Below, piece by piece: positions 34,805 through 43,583 of a stretch of 64,000 nucleotides of DNA. The position numbers were made by a program, and so were the translations under genes. How positions within the stretch are numbered: the stretch's first letter is position 1; the number at the start of each line of letters is the position of its first letter. The notes under the pieces are model-generated. The model saw only the letters and a program-made list of their open reading frames with translations. It was not told the DNA's origin and did no database searches. The stretch comes from Streptomyces sp. NBC_00457 (GTDB taxonomy: Bacteria > Actinomycetota > Actinomycetes > Streptomycetales > Streptomycetaceae), in assembly GCF_036014015.1 (NCBI RefSeq), contig NZ_CP107905.1, forward strand, positions 744,001 through 808,000, written 5' to 3'.

Positions 34805-35572
34805 TCAGCGGGCGGTGTAGCCGCCGTCGACGAGGTGGTAGCTGCCGTGGATGAAGGACGCCCGGTCGGAGAGGAGGAAGGCGACCAGGTCGGCGACCTC
34901 CTCGGGGCGGCCCAGGCGGCCGGTGGCGTGCAGGGCGGTGAGGCCGTTGTAGGCGTCCTGGTCCATGGCCTGCAGGGCGGGGGTCTCGATGAAGCCGGGG
35001 CCGACGGCGTTGATACGGATGCCCTTGTCGGCGTACTCGAGCGCGGCAGCCTTGGTCAGGCCGAGGACGCCGTGCTTGGCGGCGACGTAGGCCGAGGAGC
35101 CCGCCCAGCCGACGGAGCCGAGGATGGACGCGACGTTGACGATGGCGCCCGCTCCGGCGGTCTGCATGGCGGGGATCTCGTAGCGCATCGAGTAGAAGAC
35201 GCCGTCGAGGTCGGTGCGCACGACACGGTTCCAGACGTCGATGTCGTACTCGCCGACGGGCGTGCCGTCGGCGCCGATGCCCGCGTTGTTCACGGCCAGG
35301 TGCAGGGCGCCGAAGGTGTCGACGGTGAAGCGTACGGCGGCCTCGACCGAGGCGGCGTCGGAGACGTCCACGCGTACGGCGGCCGCCTTGATGCCCTCCG
35401 ACTTCAGCTGCTCCGCGGCCTCTTCGGCGCCTTCGAGGTTGTAGTCGGCGATGACGACCGCCGCGCCGCTCTGGCCCAGTCGGCGGGCGACGGCGAGGCC
35501 GATGCCGGAGGCGGAGCCGGTGACGAAGGCTGTCCTGCCGTCGAACTCGGTGGCGTATTCGGTGGTGCTCAT
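34805..35572 (-). CDS. Short-chain dehydrogenase, regulated by adjacent TetR
   Basis: The 255-residue classical SDR has [12 protein letters not shown] ([11 protein letters not shown]), Ser in [10 protein letters not shown] and YVAAK catalytic motifs. An Asp (VIADYN) after strand beta-2 suggests NAD use. ATG at 35572 is preceded by AAGGAAAGAG. The gene starts 3 bases after the TetR stop on the same strand, so the two are an operon. The substrate is unknown. Confidence 0.9.
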   Translation of the reverse strand: MSTTEYATEFDGRTAFVTGSASGIGLAVARRLGQSGAAVVIADYNLEGAEEAAEQLKSEGIKAAAVRVDVSDAASVEAAVRFTVDTFGALHLAVNNAGIGADGTPVGEYDIDVWNRVVRTDLDGVFYSMRYEIPAMQTAGAGAIVNVASILGSVGWAGSSAYVAAKHGVLGLTKAAALEYADKGIRINAVGPGFIETPALQAMDQDAYNGLTALHATGRLGRPEEVADLVAFLLSDRASFIHGSYHLVDGGYTAR

Positions 35573-35574
35573 GG

Positions 35575-36291
35575 TCACTCTTTCCTTGCGCTGGTGGGGT
35601 GGGAGGGGTGGAGGGAAGCTGCGGCCACATCGCGGCCCAAGGCTCCGGCCGCCTGTTCGGTGAGGGTGTCGTAGGCGCGGTTCACCCAGGCCGGAAGTCC
35701 TGCCGCGTCCTGGTGCTCCTGGCGCGCCCACGTGCGCAGGGCTGCGCTCAGCACCCCGGCGGCGGCCCCGACGACGACGGCGGGGCGTATGTCCTGGCCG
35801 GGGTCGGTGCCGAGCCGGTCGGCGATGACCGCGATCGACTCGTCCTGGGCGTCGACGCGGATCCGCTCGTACGCGGCGAACAGCGTCGGTTCGGCGTCCA
35901 CGAGCCGCAGCAGTTCACGCCACCGCACGTAGGCGCGCCTGCCCAGCGATTCCCGGGCGGCGAGCCACTCCCCCACGGCGTTGCGGTAGGCGATCAGCGG
36001 TGGCTCGTCGACGGGGCGTCCCCGCAGAGCGGCGTTGATGCGAGTCCCGTCGGCGCGGGTGAAGTCCAGCGCCGCGTCCTCCTTGCCCTGGAAGTGACGG
36101 CTGAAGGTGCGGCGCGTGACATCGGCGCGCTCGGCGATCGCCTCGACGGTGACTGCCGAAACGCCGTGTTCGAGGATCAGGTCGACGGCCGCGGCGGCCA
36201 TCGCCTCCCGTGTCTGCCGGGCCTTGCGCTGCCTGCGGTCCTCGGCCGGTGCACCGGCTGGTGTGCCGGTGTCCGGCTCCTTCGCCTTCAT
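35575..36291 (-). CDS. TetR/AcrR family transcriptional regulator
   Basis: The 238-residue protein starts [20 protein letters not shown]. Its helix-turn-helix is residues 38-75 ([20 protein letters not shown], then [14 protein letters not shown]), and the C-terminal ligand domain is all-helical. It heads the operon with the SDR. Two TGTCCC...GAGAC boxes lie 23-54 bases upstream, so it is probably autoregulated. The ATG at 36291 is chosen over an earlier in-frame start because the operator sits between them. Confidence 0.88.
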   Translation of the reverse strand: MKAKEPDTGTPAGAPAEDRRQRKARQTREAMAAAAVDLILEHGVSAVTVEAIAERADVTRRTFSRHFQGKEDAALDFTRADGTRINAALRGRPVDEPPLIAYRNAVGEWLAARESLGRRAYVRWRELLRLVDAEPTLFAAYERIRVDAQDESIAVIADRLGTDPGQDIRPAVVVGAAAGVLSAALRTWARQEHQDAAGLPAWVNRAYDTLTEQAAGALGRDVAAASLHPSHPTSARKE

Positions 36292-36313
36292 GAGTTTCAC
36301 CGTACACCCATCA

Positions 36314-36345
36314 TGTCCCGTCGAGACTTCTGTCCCATTGAGACA
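36314..36345. promoter_or_regulatory. Tandem TGTCCC(N3)GAGAC operators
   Basis: TGTCCCGTCGAGAC (36314-36327) and TGTCCCATTGAGACA (36331-36345) are 17 bp apart, start to start. The latter is a TGTC...GACA palindrome. Both precede the TetR start by less than 55 bases, which suits autoregulation. Confidence 0.6.
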
Positions 36346-36431
36346 TGAGCCCCTCCCGACAGGGAGTCTATGTGAGCTACCTCCAATTAGCCACAGCCAG
36401 CCCCTCAATCGCCAAGTTTCCAGCAGCACTA

Positions 36432-36480
36432 TTGACACACTCACCCATCTACCTCTGTGATGGCTAATGCTCAGTAGCCA
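36432..36480 (+). promoter_or_regulatory. Possible promoter and palindrome upstream of the first ACAD gene
   Basis: TTGACA (36432-36437) has TGTGAT 18 bases downstream, a weak -10. The palindrome TGGCTA (36461-36466) N8 TAGCCA (36475-36480) follows, and another TTAGCCAC lies at about 36387. It looks like an operator overlapping a start site. This differs from the TGAACTGAATTCA family found further right. Confidence 0.4.
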
Positions 36481-36495
36481 AAGTCAGGGGTCAAG

Positions 36496-37698
36496 GTGTC
36501 CATCGGGTTCTCGATCGACGAGAGGGTCGCCGACATCGCACGGCGCACCGGCGAATTCGTACGGGAGGTCGTGCTGCCCGAGGAGCAGGCGTGCGACGGG
36601 AACGTCCATGACGGACCGGAGCCGCTGCGGCGCAGGCTGCAGGAGGCGGCCAGGGCGGCGGAGGTGTTCGCTCCGCACGTGGGCGCGGAGTGGGGCGGGC
36701 TCGGCCTTGATCTCTGCGGTCAGGCCGTGGTGTTCGAAGCGGCCGGGTACTCGCTCCTTGGCCCGCTCGCACTCAACTGCGCGGCGCCCGACGAGGGCAA
36801 CATGCACCTGCTCGAAGTGGTCGCCACCGAGGGGCAGAAGGAGCGGTATCTGCACCCGCTGGCGTCCGGTGAGGTGCGTTCCTGCTTCGCGATGACCGAG
36901 CCGGCGCCGGGCGCCGGATCCGATCCCCGTGCGCTGGCCACCACCGCGACGAGGACCGGGGGCGGCTGGCGGATCGACGGCCGCAAGTGGTTCATCAGCG
37001 GCGCCGACGGGGCCGCCTTCGCCATCTGCATGGCCCGCACCAGCGGCGTCCCCGGAGACGCGGGCGGCGCGACGATGTTCCTCGTCGACGCCGACAACCC
37101 CGGCATGAAGATCGTCCGGAACATCGACACCCTGGATCAGGGCCTGTTCGGCGGGCACAGCGAGGTCGTCCTCGACGGCTGCGAGGTCGGCGACGACGCC
37201 GTGCTGGGCGAGGTGGACCAGGGCTTCACACAGGCGCAGGTGCGTCTCGGGCCCGCCCGTATGACGCACTGCATGCGCTGGCTGGGGGTGGCGCGCCGGG
37301 CACAGGACATCGCCCTGGAGCGCGCGGCGGACCGCTCGGCCTTCGGCCGGCCGCTGGCCGAACTGGGCATGGTGCAGCAGCTGCTGGCCGACTCCGAGAT
37401 CGACATCGAGACCAGCCGCGCGGTGCTGTGGCGGGCCTGCTGGGAACTGGACCAGGGCCGCTCGGCCGCCCAGCACACCTCGATCGCCAAGACGTACGTC
37501 TCCGAGGCGGTGAACCGGGTCGTCGACCGGGCCGTGCAGGTGTGCGGTGCGCTCGGCATCTCGGGGGACGCGCCGCTGTCGCGGCTGTACCGCGAGGTGC
37601 GCCCGTTCCGTATCTACGACGGCCCGTCCGAGACCCACCGCTGGGCCATCGCCAAGCGCGCGGTGCGGGCGGCGCGCGAGCGGAGGGCCGGACGATGA
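36496..37698 (+). CDS. Acyl-CoA dehydrogenase, ACAD11-like, paired with an APH-like kinase
   Basis: The 400-residue FAD-dependent dehydrogenase starts MSIGFSIDERVADIARRTGE. Landmarks are FAMTEPAPGAGSDPRALATT, the FAD loop WRIDGRKWFISGADG, and a C-terminal DGPSETHRW. The catalytic-base position (the usual EGT) reads DGP, so the base may be Asp or lie elsewhere. It belongs to the ACAD10/11-like group, whose members occur next to or fused with aminoglycoside-phosphotransferase-like domains. An ATGA overlap couples it to the kinase gene. GTG at 36496 begins the conserved N-terminus. Confidence 0.9.
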   Translation: MSIGFSIDERVADIARRTGEFVREVVLPEEQACDGNVHDGPEPLRRRLQEAARAAEVFAPHVGAEWGGLGLDLCGQAVVFEAAGYSLLGPLALNCAAPDEGNMHLLEVVATEGQKERYLHPLASGEVRSCFAMTEPAPGAGSDPRALATTATRTGGGWRIDGRKWFISGADGAAFAICMARTSGVPGDAGGATMFLVDADNPGMKIVRNIDTLDQGLFGGHSEVVLDGCEVGDDAVLGEVDQGFTQAQVRLGPARMTHCMRWLGVARRAQDIALERAADRSAFGRPLAELGMVQQLLADSEIDIETSRAVLWRACWELDQGRSAAQHTSIAKTYVSEAVNRVVDRAVQVCGALGISGDAPLSRLYREVRPFRIYDGPSETHRWAIAKRAVRAARERRAGR

Positions 37699-38744
37699 CC
37701 GCACCCGAGACAGCGACAACTGCCCCCGACACGACCGTCATCGGCATCGACGGTCCTGGCCTGCAGCGCTACTTCGAGCGCCACGTACCGGAATGCGCGG
37801 GCCCGTTGAGGGTGAAGCCGCTGCACGGCGGGCGCTCCAATCTCACCTACGACGTGACCGACGGGACGCACCGGTGGGTGCTGCGCCGTCCGCCGCTGGG
37901 CGTGCTCACGCCGACCGCGCACGACATGGACCGTGAGTACCGCGTCGTCGCGGCGCTCGACGGCACCGGGGTGCCGGTGGCGCGAGCCGTGCTGTCGTGC
38001 ACCGACCCGGCGGTGATCGGGGCGCCGTTCTGCGTCGTCGACTTCGTCGAGGGCGCCGTGCTGCGCGACGGCGACGAGGCCGCCGAGCTGCCGCCGGCCG
38101 ACGCACGGCGCAGCGCCGAGGCACTCGTGGACGCCCTGGTGGCACTGCACTCCGTCGACCCCGCCGAGGTCGGACTCGGCGACTTCGGCCGTCCCGACGG
38201 CTATCTCGAACGCCAGGTGCGGCGGTGGCGCAGCCAGTGGGACAAGGTCGCCACCCGTACGCTGCCCGACCTCGACGCGCTGCACCGCCGGCTCGCCCGC
38301 TCCCTGCCCGTCAGCGGTACCCCGGCGATCGTGCACGGCGACTACCGCCTCGACAACACCATCCTGGCGCCCGGCGACTTCGGGCGGATCGCCGCGATCG
38401 TCGACTGGGAGATGGCCACGCTCGGCGATCCTCTCGCCGACCTCGGGATGCTGCTCATGTACTGGGACCCGACCTGTGAGCCGGTGCTCGGGGCGCGCCA
38501 CGTCCCGACGGCCAACCCCGGTTTCCCCTCGGGCCGTGAGCTGGCCGAGCGGTATGCCGCGCGATCCGGCCGGGACATCGCGGACCTGGCCTTCTTCCAG
38601 GCGCTTGGCTGCTTCAAACTCGCCGTCATCGCGGAGGGCATCCACGCCCGCTTCTCGGCGGGGCAGACCGTCGGCACCGGCTTCGACCGGGTCGGCTCCG
38701 CGGTCCCGGCGCTGCTGCGCTCGGGCCTTGAACTGCTGCCGTGA
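37695..38744 (+). CDS. APH-like phosphotransferase, ACAD10/11 kinase type
   Basis: The 349-residue kinase has the Brenner motif [10 protein letters not shown] and the metal motif [17 protein letters not shown]. The N-terminus [20 protein letters not shown] matches the P-loop region. In mammals ACAD10/11 and in Pseudomonas LvaA such kinases phosphorylate 4-hydroxyacyl-CoAs so that a partner dehydrogenase-like enzyme can remove the phosphate. The ATGA overlap with the ACAD supports a joint function here. The actual substrate is not known. Confidence 0.88.
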   Translation: MTAPETATTAPDTTVIGIDGPGLQRYFERHVPECAGPLRVKPLHGGRSNLTYDVTDGTHRWVLRRPPLGVLTPTAHDMDREYRVVAALDGTGVPVARAVLSCTDPAVIGAPFCVVDFVEGAVLRDGDEAAELPPADARRSAEALVDALVALHSVDPAEVGLGDFGRPDGYLERQVRRWRSQWDKVATRTLPDLDALHRRLARSLPVSGTPAIVHGDYRLDNTILAPGDFGRIAAIVDWEMATLGDPLADLGMLLMYWDPTCEPVLGARHVPTANPGFPSGRELAERYAARSGRDIADLAFFQALGCFKLAVIAEGIHARFSAGQTVGTGFDRVGSAVPALLRSGLELLP

Positions 38745-38779
38745 CCACTGGCACGTACGCACTGAACGAAGGAGGGCCC

Positions 38780-39538
38780 GTGCGAGACCGACTGTCCGGA
38801 ATGATCGCCCTGGTCACCGGCGCGACCGGCGGCATAGGCGACGCCGTCGTGCGCCGGCTGGCCGCCGAGGGTGCCGCGGTGGCGGTGACCGACGTGGACG
38901 CCGGGCGCTGCGAGGCGCTGGCGAAGGAGCTGACGGACGGCGGGGCGCGGGCGCTCGGCCTGGCGCTCGACGTCAGCGACGAGGAGGCGTGGCGCGCCGC
39001 GGTCGATCGTGTCGTCGCCGAGCTGGGCGGCCTGTCGGTGCTCGTCAACAACGCGGGCATCGCCGAGCTGCGGACCGTCGAGACGGAGACCCAGGAGTCC
39101 TGGGACAAGGTCATCGCGGTCACCCAGACCGGTGTCTGGCTGGGCATGAAGTACGCGGGGCCCGCGATCGAACGCTCCGGTGGCGGCTCGATCGTCAACA
39201 TCGCCTCGATCTTCGGTACGGTCGGCGGCTTCGGCAGCCAGTTCTCGTACCACGCGGCCAAGGGCGCGGTCCGGCTGATGACGAAGAACGCCGCACTGCA
39301 CTGGGCCACGCGCGGCGTGCGCGTCAACTCCATCCACCCCGGCTTCATCGAGACACCCCGCTCCCGCGAACTGTGGCGGGGCACGCCCCGGCACACCGCG
39401 ATGCTGGAGGGCACCCCGATGGGACGCCTCGGCCGGCCCGACGAGGTCGCGGGGACGGTGGCGTTCCTCGCTTCGAGCGACGCGAGTTTCGTCACCGGCT
39501 CCGAGCTGTACGTGGACGGGGGCTGGACGGCGCGCTGA
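38780..39538 (+). CDS. Short-chain dehydrogenase in the ACAD/kinase operon
   Basis: The 252-residue classical SDR has [16 protein letters not shown], Ser in IASIFG and YHAAK motifs, with DVDAG after the second strand pointing to NAD. GTG at 38780 is preferred, with GAAGGAGGG 5 bases upstream; another GTG at 38741 overlaps the kinase stop. It probably oxidises a hydroxyacyl-CoA produced by the preceding enzymes. Only 35 bases separate it from the kinase gene. Confidence 0.88.
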   Translation: MRDRLSGMIALVTGATGGIGDAVVRRLAAEGAAVAVTDVDAGRCEALAKELTDGGARALGLALDVSDEEAWRAAVDRVVAELGGLSVLVNNAGIAELRTVETETQESWDKVIAVTQTGVWLGMKYAGPAIERSGGGSIVNIASIFGTVGGFGSQFSYHAAKGAVRLMTKNAALHWATRGVRVNSIHPGFIETPRSRELWRGTPRHTAMLEGTPMGRLGRPDEVAGTVAFLASSDASFVTGSELYVDGGWTAR

Positions 39539-39599
39539 CCGACAGACCGGCAGCGGACGGGGCGGCGAGGCACCCGCCGTACCCCCCCTTCGTGCGATA

Positions 39600-40640
39600 T
39601 CAGCGCACGCGCGTGTACTGATTCACGCCGCCGACGAACGCCACCGTCGCCTTCTCCTGCAGTACGAGGACATCCAGGTGCGCCGCCGTCTCGTTGACCG
39701 CGAGCATCTGGTTGAAGGCGCTGAGGTCGCCGAACGGCACCTCCCGGCGCGTCCACGCGAGCCCCCGCGCCACCGCGTGGGCGTCGAGCGTGTCCTCACC
39801 CAGCGCCGCCAGGCTCTTGGCCAGCCGGTCGTCGTGGTGGGCCAGCAGCTCGGCGACCCGGGTGTGCGCGCTGTCGGCGACCGGCCCGTGCGCGGGCAGC
39901 AGGCGGGCGTCGGCGTACCGGCTCATCAGCCGCAGCGAGTCCAGGTAGTCGGCGAGCGGACGGCCGCCCGGCTCGGCCAGTTCGAAGCCGATGGACGGCG
40001 TGATGTGCGGCAGCACATGGTCCCCGGAGAACAGCAGCCCCCGCTGCTCGTCCAGGAAGACCACATGTCCCTTGGTGTGTCCGGGAGTTGGCACGACATG
40101 CAGTTCTCGGTCACCGAAGCGAAGCGTCTCCGCGGCGAGCCAGCGGTCGGGAGCCTCCCACACGCTCGGGTCGTAGCCGCCGTGGTCCATCGCCCGGATA
40201 CGGTCGGCCAGTTCGCCCGCTCCGGCCCTGCGCAGGGTCTCCAGTGAGCCGGCGGGTTCGTCGCTGCGCAGCCGGTCGAGCATCTCCAGGCCCGGGCGTT
40301 CCCCCGCGCCGAGATAGACGCGCGAGCCCAGCAGCCGGCGCAGTTCCACCGCATTCGTGTAGTGGTCGCGGTGGATGTGGGTGACCAGGATGTGGCTGAT
40401 GTCGCCGAGGTCGCGGCCGATGGCGGCCATGGCCTCCTCGAGCGCCTTGCGCGCCTCGGGGATCGCCCAGCCGCCGTCGATCATGACGATGCCGTCGTCG
40501 TCGGCCAGGCCCTCCAGCAGGTAGACGTTGACGGCGTGAAGGCCGTCGTTGGGCAGTGGCAGGGGAACGCGGTGCACTCCGGGCTGTACGGTCTGGACTC
40601 CGGCGGCGGCCCACGGGCCCTGGTCGAACCGCGCTGTCAT
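39600..40640 (-). CDS. MBL-fold metallo-hydrolase
   Basis: The 346-residue protein has the MBL metal motif THIHRDHYTNA, PGHTKGHVVFLDEQ and FSGDHVLP, and an additional C-terminal helical domain of about 100 residues as in larger MBL hydrolases. AAGGAG precedes the ATG. It ends 62 bases before the SDR gene's convergent stop, and a long hairpin separates it from the ligase upstream. A thioester or lactone hydrolase role in the cluster is possible but unproven. Confidence 0.87.
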   Translation of the reverse strand: MTARFDQGPWAAAGVQTVQPGVHRVPLPLPNDGLHAVNVYLLEGLADDDGIVMIDGGWAIPEARKALEEAMAAIGRDLGDISHILVTHIHRDHYTNAVELRRLLGSRVYLGAGERPGLEMLDRLRSDEPAGSLETLRRAGAGELADRIRAMDHGGYDPSVWEAPDRWLAAETLRFGDRELHVVPTPGHTKGHVVFLDEQRGLLFSGDHVLPHITPSIGFELAEPGGRPLADYLDSLRLMSRYADARLLPAHGPVADSAHTRVAELLAHHDDRLAKSLAALGEDTLDAHAVARGLAWTRREVPFGDLSAFNQMLAVNETAAHLDVLVLQEKATVAFVGGVNQYTRVR

Positions 40641-40656
40641 GACTCTCCTTACCGAT

Positions 40657-40697
40657 GCACCGCCGCGGATCATGCCCGAGGGCATGCGCGGCGGTGC
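40657..40697 (-). terminator. Long composite hairpin after the acyl-CoA ligase gene
   Basis: Outer arms GCACCGCCGCG (40657-40667) and CGCGGCGGTGC (40687-40697), inner arms CATGCCC (40671-40677) and GGGCATG (40680-40686), with a GAT bulge. The total is 18 paired bases. It follows the ligase stop at 40720 and precedes the MBL start at 40640. Confidence 0.6.
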
Positions 40698-40719
40698 GGT
40701 CCGTGAATGTGTGGCCTCG

Positions 40720-42228
40720 TCAGGCCTGGTCGGGGGTACGGGTATGCAGTCGGACGGCCAGGTTCCGGGCCCCGCTCCGGTCGAGCTTGCCCACCTTGGT
40801 CTGGGGCAATTCCTCGATGCCGTACACGAATTCGGGCCACTTGGTCTTGGACAGGCCGACACTCTCCAGGTGCCCGGTCACCTCGGCCAGTTCGATGCCG
40901 TCGCCGTCCTCGGTGACGACGAGCAGTGCCACGCGTTCGCCCAGCACGTCGTCGGGAACCGCCGCGACACAGGCCCTGGCCACGCGCGGGTAGCTCGCCA
41001 CCGCACGCTCGATCTCGGTGATGTCGATATTGCGGCCGCCGCGGATGATGATGTCCTTCTCGCGGCCCATGATGCTGACGGTGCCGTCCTCATGAGTCAT
41101 CACCAGGTCGCCGGTGGGCAGATAGCCGTCCTCCGTCAGCGCCGGCGGCTCGACCCTGCCGTCGCGGGCGTAACCGAGGAAGAGGGAGGGGCCGCGCACC
41201 TGCGCGCGGCCGGTCACGCCGGGTCCGGCCACCTGCCCGTCGGGAGTGAGCGCGCGCACATGCGTACCCGGGAAGGGGCGGCCGTCCCTGCCGAGCCGGA
41301 TCTCCTCGGGTTCGTCGGGGCTCGGCGAGGTGTGGCCGAGGCACTCGGACATGCCGAAGACGCGGAGGATCTTTGTGCCCAGGGACTGTTCGGCGCGGGC
41401 CAGGGCGCCGCGGTCCATCGGCCCGCCGCCGACGGTGATCGACCGGACGCCGCTGAGGATGCCGGAGCCGGCCGCCTCGGTGCCCATCTGCAGCGCCATC
41501 GTCGGTACGCACATGGTCCAGCGGACGTCGGCGTCGGCCATCCGCCGCAGCACGGCGGCCCTGTCCCACTTCCCTGTCATCACGAGCGGCCCGCGCAGCA
41601 GGAGGGAGAGGTAGACGCCGAAGCAGTACGCCGCCGTCGACGACAGCGGCACGATCGCGGCGACGGCATCGCCGGGCGACAGGCCGTTCACGGCGATGGT
41701 GCTCTCGGCGGCATAGCGCAAGGCCGGTTCGGACTGTACGACGCCCTTGGGCCGTCCGGTCGACCCGGAGGTGAGGCCGATCAGGGCACCGCCCGACCAG
41801 CGCGACACCTCACGCCTGCTGGGTGCGGACAGGCACCTCCAGCCGTCGAGCACGCTCTGCTCTGGGCCCGGCAGCCGTTCGGGCACCGCCCACTCGTCGA
41901 TCGCCGAGGGCTCGGCGACGACGGCGTCCGGGCGGATGTCCTCCCAGGCCGCGGCGAACTCGGCCTGTGTGGTGTGCCGATTGACCACCGCGATCACTCC
42001 TCCGCTCAGGCCCACGGCAAGAGTGGCGGCGACGGTACGCCATGAGTTGTCGGCCTGGACCATGACGGTGCCGCCCGCTCCGCCTGCCGTGCCGATGGCC
42101 GGCGCTCCGGCCATCCGCGTGGCCTCGCCGAGCAGCTCCCGTGCCGTATGGACACCCGTGTCGTCGATGACCGCAACGAAGTCGGCCAGATCCGCCTTCT
42201 GTTGGAACTCCCGCACTACCTGTCGCAT
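40720..42228 (-). CDS. Fatty-acid/aryl-CoA ligase (AMP-forming)
   Basis: The 502-residue adenylate-forming enzyme has the P-loop LTSGSTGRPKGVVQ, the A5 motif GMSECLGHTSP, TGDLVM, the hinge GREKDIIIRGGRN and the catalytic lysine in PQTKVGKLDR. It should activate a carboxylic acid as its CoA thioester, the entry point to the cluster's beta-oxidation steps. It begins MRQVVREFQQKADLADFVAV at 42228. It is transcribed with the EthD and NTF2-like genes upstream and ends at a long hairpin. Confidence 0.9.
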   Translation of the reverse strand: MRQVVREFQQKADLADFVAVIDDTGVHTARELLGEATRMAGAPAIGTAGGAGGTVMVQADNSWRTVAATLAVGLSGGVIAVVNRHTTQAEFAAAWEDIRPDAVVAEPSAIDEWAVPERLPGPEQSVLDGWRCLSAPSRREVSRWSGGALIGLTSGSTGRPKGVVQSEPALRYAAESTIAVNGLSPGDAVAAIVPLSSTAAYCFGVYLSLLLRGPLVMTGKWDRAAVLRRMADADVRWTMCVPTMALQMGTEAAGSGILSGVRSITVGGGPMDRGALARAEQSLGTKILRVFGMSECLGHTSPSPDEPEEIRLGRDGRPFPGTHVRALTPDGQVAGPGVTGRAQVRGPSLFLGYARDGRVEPPALTEDGYLPTGDLVMTHEDGTVSIMGREKDIIIRGGRNIDITEIERAVASYPRVARACVAAVPDDVLGERVALLVVTEDGDGIELAEVTGHLESVGLSKTKWPEFVYGIEELPQTKVGKLDRSGARNLAVRLHTRTPDQA

Positions 42229-42259
42229 CTTGTCCCTCGCTGCGCGTGCCGAACTCCGT

Positions 42260-42586
42260 CTACTGAACGCCGCCGAACATCTCCGCCTCGTGCCCCATCA
42301 CCGCGATGCGGCGGCCCTTCATGTCGCCGACCTGTGCCACGGCATCGGCCCATTCCCGGCTCGCGAGGGCCTTCTTGAGGTCGTCCGGGGAGTCGAAGCC
42401 GAGCACGGAGATTCCGTCCCAGCCTTCGGAGCGCGGCTCCAGGGCGGCGTCGATCTCGGTGTGCCGCCAGGAACGCAGTCCGGGCAGGCGGTAGGTCAGC
42501 TCCGCGTGGTCGCCGCGCCACCACTCGATGAACTGCTCGTGCGTCCATTCCGGAGGACGGGCTGCCAGCAGGACGAGGTTGTACAT
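42260..42586 (-). CDS. EthD domain protein
   Basis: The 108-residue protein starts MYNLVLLAARPPEWTHEQFI and has the dimeric alpha/beta-barrel EthD pattern (EWWRGDHAELTYRLPGLRSW). EthD proteins accompany ether, lactone and other catabolic enzymes and may act as small decyclising, dehydrating or helper proteins. It sits between the NTF2-like genes (50 bases up) and the ligase, in one unit. A catalytic residue cannot be picked with confidence. Confidence 0.85.
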   Translation of the reverse strand: MYNLVLLAARPPEWTHEQFIEWWRGDHAELTYRLPGLRSWRHTEIDAALEPRSEGWDGISVLGFDSPDDLKKALASREWADAVAQVGDMKGRRIAVMGHEAEMFGGVQ

Positions 42587-42636
42587 GACGGTCCTCCGTA
42601 CGCGATCGGATCACAGTGTTCGGGTCACAGGGGTGG

Positions 42637-43014
42637 TCAGTCGAAGCGAATCTCGGACGAGCGGCCGATCAGCAGGCGCTGCAGCCGGCCTTCGCCGTTC
42701 ACCCGCCCCGCGGCGACGAAGCTCGCCTCGGGGACACCGGCGCGTCGTACCTCCCCGAGGAACAGCTCGTCCTGGCCGAGCGTGGTCGCCGACAGCCGAT
42801 GGTGAGTGCGGGTGCCCTTCTCGCGCTGTTCGAGGTAGCCGACGAGGGCGGCGCGGTCGCCGGCGAAGTCGGTGGCGTTGCCGTCACCGGTGGAGAACAG
42901 GATGGAGAGCGAGAAGTCGTCGCTGATCAGGTCGAGGATCTTGGACGGCTCGTCCCCGTCGAGGATCTCGAACCATGCGGTGAGGAAGGGGGCGGCGGTC
43001 GAGGTGTCGGTCAT
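42637..43014 (-). CDS. NTF2-like (SnoaL) protein
   Basis: The 125-residue protein has the cone-shaped NTF2-like sequence pattern (FEILDGDEPSKILDLISDDF ... TGDGNATDFAGDRAAL). Such proteins include ketosteroid isomerases, limonene-epoxide hydrolases and dehydratases, so a hydratase or isomerase role in the cluster is possible. Its ATG overlaps the stop of the preceding NTF2-like gene as ATGA. The C-terminal segment (LQRLLIGRSSEIRFD) is basic. No catalytic Asp/His set can be assigned. Confidence 0.82.
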   Translation of the reverse strand: MTDTSTAAPFLTAWFEILDGDEPSKILDLISDDFSLSILFSTGDGNATDFAGDRAALVGYLEQREKGTRTHHRLSATTLGQDELFLGEVRRAGVPEASFVAAGRVNGEGRLQRLLIGRSSEIRFD

Positions 43015-43391
43015 GTCCGGCTCCTGTCGTTCGTGGCCTGCCCGGACCAGTCGACGAGCTCGAAGGAGGTGGTGAAGAATGACTGGTAGCGCGCCAGGAG
43101 TCCGGCGGGCGATACGACCGCTGCCGACAGGAAGGAACCGGTGTACCGCCCGCCCTCCGTGACCACTCCGTAGACGGTTTCGACGTCGCCGTCCCGGCTG
43201 TAGCGCAGGATCTCGTGCGCCCGGTCCACGGGATTGCGGCCGGCGATGTATGCGGCGAAGTCCTCCTTCGACTTGCCGATGACCTCCTTGCCCGGCAGGG
43301 CGATGAGGAAGCGGAAGTCGGGTTCGAGCAAGTCCAGTGTCCGCTCGGGACGCCCGCTGTCCATGCTGGCCATGTATGCACGCAACGCCAT
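43011..43391 (-). CDS. NTF2-like protein, first gene of the ligase operon
   Basis: The 126-residue protein starts MALRAYMASMDSGRPERTLD and is another NTF2-like fold (LEPDFRFLIALPGKEVIG; PVDRAHEILRYSRDGDVETV). It is distantly similar to its downstream partner, suggesting an old duplication or heterodimer. Operon order is NTF2, NTF2, EthD, ligase. A -35/-10 pair and two overlapping TGAACTGAATTCA-type sites lie 21-75 bases upstream. Confidence 0.82.
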   Translation of the reverse strand: MALRAYMASMDSGRPERTLDLLEPDFRFLIALPGKEVIGKSKEDFAAYIAGRNPVDRAHEILRYSRDGDVETVYGVVTEGGRYTGSFLSAAVVSPAGLLARYQSFFTTSFELVDWSGQATNDRSRT

Positions 43392-43411
43392 AGGAGCCCC
43401 TTCAGATCAAC

Positions 43412-43466
43412 CTGATTCAAATTCAATTCAGTTTGGATGGTAATCCCGTGGAAACAGACCTGGCAA
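43412..43466 (-). promoter_or_regulatory. Promoter and operator for the NTF2/EthD/ligase operon
   Basis: On the minus strand, -35 TTGCCA (43466-43461), an 18-base spacer and -10 TACCAT (43442-43437) are followed at the expected start by two overlapping sites: TGATTCAAATTCA (43413-43425) and CAAACTGAATTGA (reverse of 43424-43436). These resemble the TGAACTGAATTCA family. A repressor bound here would block transcription. Confidence 0.6.
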
Positions 43467-43523
43467 TAGTGCGTCACGAAGCTTCCGCGGCGGTAGCGCG
43501 GCGTCGGAAGGGGGAACGACGAA

Positions 43524-43551
43524 GCCCCCTGACGGATGTCCGGCAGGGGGC
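43524..43551 (-). terminator. Hairpin after the TetR gene
   Basis: GCCCCCTG (43524-43531), 12-base loop, CAGGGGGC (43544-43551), located 33 bases after the TetR stop and before the next operon's promoter region. Confidence 0.6.
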
Positions 43552-43583
43552 AAGGAGGAGAGCGGGGCGGGCCGCTCAGGGCG

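Noticed and set aside
36496..39538. Inclusion of the ACAD/kinase/SDR operon in the TGAACTGAATTCA regulon
   Set aside because: No such site lies upstream of 36496; the palindrome there is TGGCTA-N8-TAGCCA. It may be functionally related but separately regulated.
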